From contig CAMEWU010000033.1 in NCBI GenBank assembly GCA_945946715.1, positions 1 to 15,289 on the forward strand: a stretch of DNA of 15,289 bases, in the 5' to 3' direction. Under the pieces are notes generated by a model. The model saw only the letters and a program-made list of their open reading frames with translations, did no database searches and was not told where the DNA came from. The stretch comes from an uncultured Clostridium sp. (lineage in GTDB: Bacteria > Bacillota > Clostridia > Lachnospirales > Lachnospiraceae). The position numbers and the translations under genes were made by a program. Below, one piece after another: positions 13,138 through 15,289 of this stretch; the stretch's first letter is position 1; each line of letters starts with the position of its first letter.

Positions 13138-14898
13138 ATGAAAAAACAGAGAAATGTAAAAAATAAATATCAAATCATGTATTTTATCATTCTTATTACC
13201 ATTATCGGAATGCTTACCTGCTTATCTATACAATATCATGGCCCTAACCTTGCTACCGACATTTTTCCAGAGCCTATTTCCTTTGAAGAAGGATGGACAA
13301 CTGCCGGAGATACTCCCGTTTTACTAAATCATCTTACAGATTTAGAACAGGCAGAACCTTATCATGCTTTCAGCATATACAATACCTTACCGGATACACT
13401 GCCAAAAGGAACTGCCTTCTGTTTCCGCAGCAAAAATATATTTTATCAAGTCTATGTGGATGGAATTCTGGTCTATGAACCTTATATGTCTGACAGTATT
13501 ATCTATAATGATACTATTGGCACCCGCTGGAATTTTATTCCGTTGTCCGCTGAGGATGCAGGCAAGACCATAGAACTCCGAATCACTACCGTATATGATA
13601 GTTCCAGAACCGGTCTCAGTAATTCCTCTCTGTCCAATCCGGGTCACTATATTCTGGAAATAATACAGTCTAAGCTGGTTGCAGTAATAACATGTATACT
13701 GATTTTATTTGTTGGAATTATATTAATTATCCTGGATATACCAATCAACCTACAGACCGATAAAAATCACGAATTGTTATATCTTGGTCTTTTTGCCGTC
13801 AGTATTTCAATCTGGTGCCTGACCGAAACCAATATTTTACAGCTTTTTATCGGTGATAGTGCGATGCTGTCTGTACTTTCCTGTTGCTCCTTAATGCTGA
13901 TTTCTATTCCAATGGTACTCTATCTGGATTCTGCCTTTGGATTTCGTCATCAATTTGTAGTTCCATTTATCAGCATCTTATCCTTTACAGGATTTGTGGT
14001 ATGTATGGCACTTCATTTTCTGAAAATTGCAGATTTTCATGATACCTTACGAATTACACATATTATTTTGGGTATTTCCGCTGTTTTGCTGTTCTATACA
14101 ATTATTCGCAGTTCACTAATCAAAGGAAAAAGTCAGAGTCGAAACCTTTACCGGGCTTTGAGAGGTATTGGTTTATGTTCCATATCTATTGCAACCGGGA
14201 TTGATATTCTTCGGTTTTATTTAGGTAATAGTGGTGATTCAGCTTTATTTGTTCGAATTGGCCTTTTGATTTTTATAATCTGCTATGGCACTTCCAGCCT
14301 GGAGAAAACCATAAACGCAGTCAAGCTGGGTATTCAAACGGAGTTTGTCAGTCAATTAGCCTATCATGACGGGTTAACCGGAATCGGCAACCGCACTTCT
14401 TTTCAGGAACATATGGTAAGTCTGGAAAACCAGAAACAGGAGCTATCTCCTATTAGTATTGTCGTTTTTGATGTCAATGACCTTAAATTTATTAATGACT
14501 ATTTTGGGCACCCTGCCGGAGATCGCATGTTGATACAAAGTGCGGATTTCATTCAACAAGCTTTTACTCCTCAGCAAGGGGACTGCTACCGAATTGGCGG
14601 AGATGAATTTTCCGTACTGATTAGCGGTAATCAGGCAAAAGAACGATGTGAGCAAGGAATAAAACAATTTCAGCAGCTTGTGACTGAATATAACGAAAAT
14701 TCCGATAAACCATTTCCAATTCGAATTGCATATGGGTATTCTGTATATGACCATGCATCCGCGGAGAAAAAACTAATGGAAGTTTTTAAAGAAGCTGATA
14801 CCAGTATGTATTTGAATAAAAAATGGATAAAAAAGAATTTAGGAAGTTTGGAAAACCATTTTATCAATACTACTACCAAACTATCTCATGAAGGTTAA
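13138..14898 (+). CDS. Membrane-bound diguanylate cyclase with extracytoplasmic sensor and 7-TM region
   Basis: The protein probably makes cyclic di-GMP from two GTP in response to an external cue. Order along its 586 residues: N-terminal membrane anchor (about 11-31); an extracytoplasmic beta-rich domain (about 32-178) with a jelly-roll-like pattern CFRSKNIFYQVYVDGILVYE (95-114); seven hydrophobic segments (about 179-384), an arrangement like 7TMR-DISM receptors; a short helix; and a C-terminal GGDEF domain (about 400-565). Catalytic features are intact: HDGLTGIGNR (410-419), metal-binding D445 in VFDVNDLKFIND, and RIGGDEF with GGDEF at 487-491. The inhibitory RxxD site upstream is absent (PQQGD), so product feedback is probably lost. 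AAGGA lies about 8 bases before the ATG. It is cotranscribed with the downstream phospholipase-type gene, 14 bases away. Confidence 0.92.
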   Translation: MKKQRNVKNKYQIMYFIILITIIGMLTCLSIQYHGPNLATDIFPEPISFEEGWTTAGDTPVLLNHLTDLEQAEPYHAFSIYNTLPDTLPKGTAFCFRSKNIFYQVYVDGILVYEPYMSDSIIYNDTIGTRWNFIPLSAEDAGKTIELRITTVYDSSRTGLSNSSLSNPGHYILEIIQSKLVAVITCILILFVGIILIILDIPINLQTDKNHELLYLGLFAVSISIWCLTETNILQLFIGDSAMLSVLSCCSLMLISIPMVLYLDSAFGFRHQFVVPFISILSFTGFVVCMALHFLKIADFHDTLRITHIILGISAVLLFYTIIRSSLIKGKSQSRNLYRALRGIGLCSISIATGIDILRFYLGNSGDSALFVRIGLLIFIICYGTSSLEKTINAVKLGIQTEFVSQLAYHDGLTGIGNRTSFQEHMVSLENQKQELSPISIVVFDVNDLKFINDYFGHPAGDRMLIQSADFIQQAFTPQQGDCYRIGGDEFSVLISGNQAKERCEQGIKQFQQLVTEYNENSDKPFPIRIAYGYSVYDHASAEKKLMEVFKEADTSMYLNKKWIKKNLGSLENHFINTTTKLSHEG

Positions 14899-14912
14899 GA
14901 AAGGACACCACT

Positions 14913-15289
14913 ATGCCATCTGTATATGCACATTACCGTTTTGGTAAAGATATGTTTCAATTATTACCACCTGAACTAAAAGAAATGATTCAGCCTTATC
15001 GGGATCTTTATAACATCGGACTACAGGGACCCGATTTGCTATTCTTTTACCGTCCGGTTTTTCACAATTATGTAAATCGGCTGGGATATCAGATTCATGA
15101 TTGGAAGGGAAAGAAGTTTTTTCAGACAGCTGTCCGTCTGATTCGAAGCCAGAAACACAAAGAGATTTTTCTTTCTTATATCTGCGGCGTTCTCTGTCAT
15201 TATGCTCTGGACCTTACCTGCCATCCATATGTAGACTCATTGGTATCTACAAAGAATTTAAATCACTGTGCCATTGTAGCGGCCGTTGA
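14913..15289 (+). CDS. Zinc-dependent phospholipase C-family protein, N-terminal 125 residues (3' end outside window)
   Basis: The first 125 residues match the pattern of the bacterial zinc-dependent phospholipase C family (the S1/P1 nuclease-related fold). They include MPSVYAHYRFGKD at the N-terminus, NIGLQGPDLLFFYRP (34-48), GVLCHYALDLTCHPYV (92-107) with H96, D100 and H104 as likely metal ligands, and NHCAIVAAV at the window edge. The last matches the usual H-x-x-I-E segment, though the Glu is off the end. No signal peptide is seen, so it is probably intracellular, as in many clostridial family members of unknown substrate. AAAGGA sits 9 bases before the ATG. It begins 14 bases after the diguanylate cyclase stop and probably shares its promoter. 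Confidence 0.78.
   Translation, partial: MPSVYAHYRFGKDMFQLLPPELKEMIQPYRDLYNIGLQGPDLLFFYRPVFHNYVNRLGYQIHDWKGKKFFQTAVRLIRSQKHKEIFLSYICGVLCHYALDLTCHPYVDSLVSTKNLNHCAIVAAV

Noticed and set aside
1..15289. A mobile element, prophage or genomic island
   Set aside because: No transposase, integrase, phage gene, flanking repeat, tRNA junction or obvious composition change was seen; the genes are mostly housekeeping or conserved in type.

Overview
The window looks like chromosomal DNA from an AT-rich, low-GC Gram-positive anaerobe of the Clostridia, most likely a Lachnospiraceae-type gut bacterium. That placement is an inference from three things: strong AGGAGG-type ribosome binding sites, Bacillota-style promoters and terminators, and the protein sequences (glmM, a SEC-C-tagged MetAP, an intracellular BMP-domain protein and a 7-TM GGDEF protein). 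No tRNA, rRNA, CRISPR array, insertion sequence or phage gene was seen. Gene density is high and no gap exceeds about 250 bases.

Layout. (1) Bases 1-480: the N-terminal end of a PstS-like phosphate-binding lipoprotein (minus strand). It is preceded by 11-bp-spaced TTACA repeats resembling a PhoP box and by the terminator of the next gene. (2) 481-1833: glmM (minus), divergent from (3) a YegS/DagK-type lipid kinase (2017-2907, plus); both have good promoters in the shared intergenic region. (4) 2897-5275: a complete preQ0 biosynthesis operon, queD-queE-folE-queC (minus). It has its own TATAAT box overlapping the preceding stop codon, a leader resembling a preQ1-I riboswitch, and a strong terminator hairpin. 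(5) 5420-12975: a seven-gene minus-strand run that is probably one operon. In transcription order it holds a cytosolic ParB-like/BMP-domain protein, a calcineurin-like phosphoesterase, an SseB-family protein, an MBL-fold hydrolase, a zinc-ribbon protein with a low-complexity tail, methionine aminopeptidase, and an HdeD/DUF308 membrane domain fused in frame to a full-length threonine synthase. (6) 13138-15289: a divergent plus-strand pair, a membrane-bound GGDEF diguanylate cyclase and the start of a zinc-dependent phospholipase C-family protein, which runs off the window.

The que genes form a coherent pathway: FolE makes dihydroneopterin triphosphate from GTP, QueD makes carboxytetrahydropterin, QueE makes 7-carboxy-7-deazaguanine and QueC makes preQ0. 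The long operon has no obvious single pathway. Its first four genes are packed with gaps of 2-17 bases and form the least understood part of the window. The items most worth following up are the membrane-domain/threonine synthase fusion, the ParB-like/BMP fusion with its tightly linked hydrolases (two of which appear to lack a usual metal ligand), the back-to-back promoters tying that operon to a c-di-GMP gene, and the divergent preQ1-type leader.
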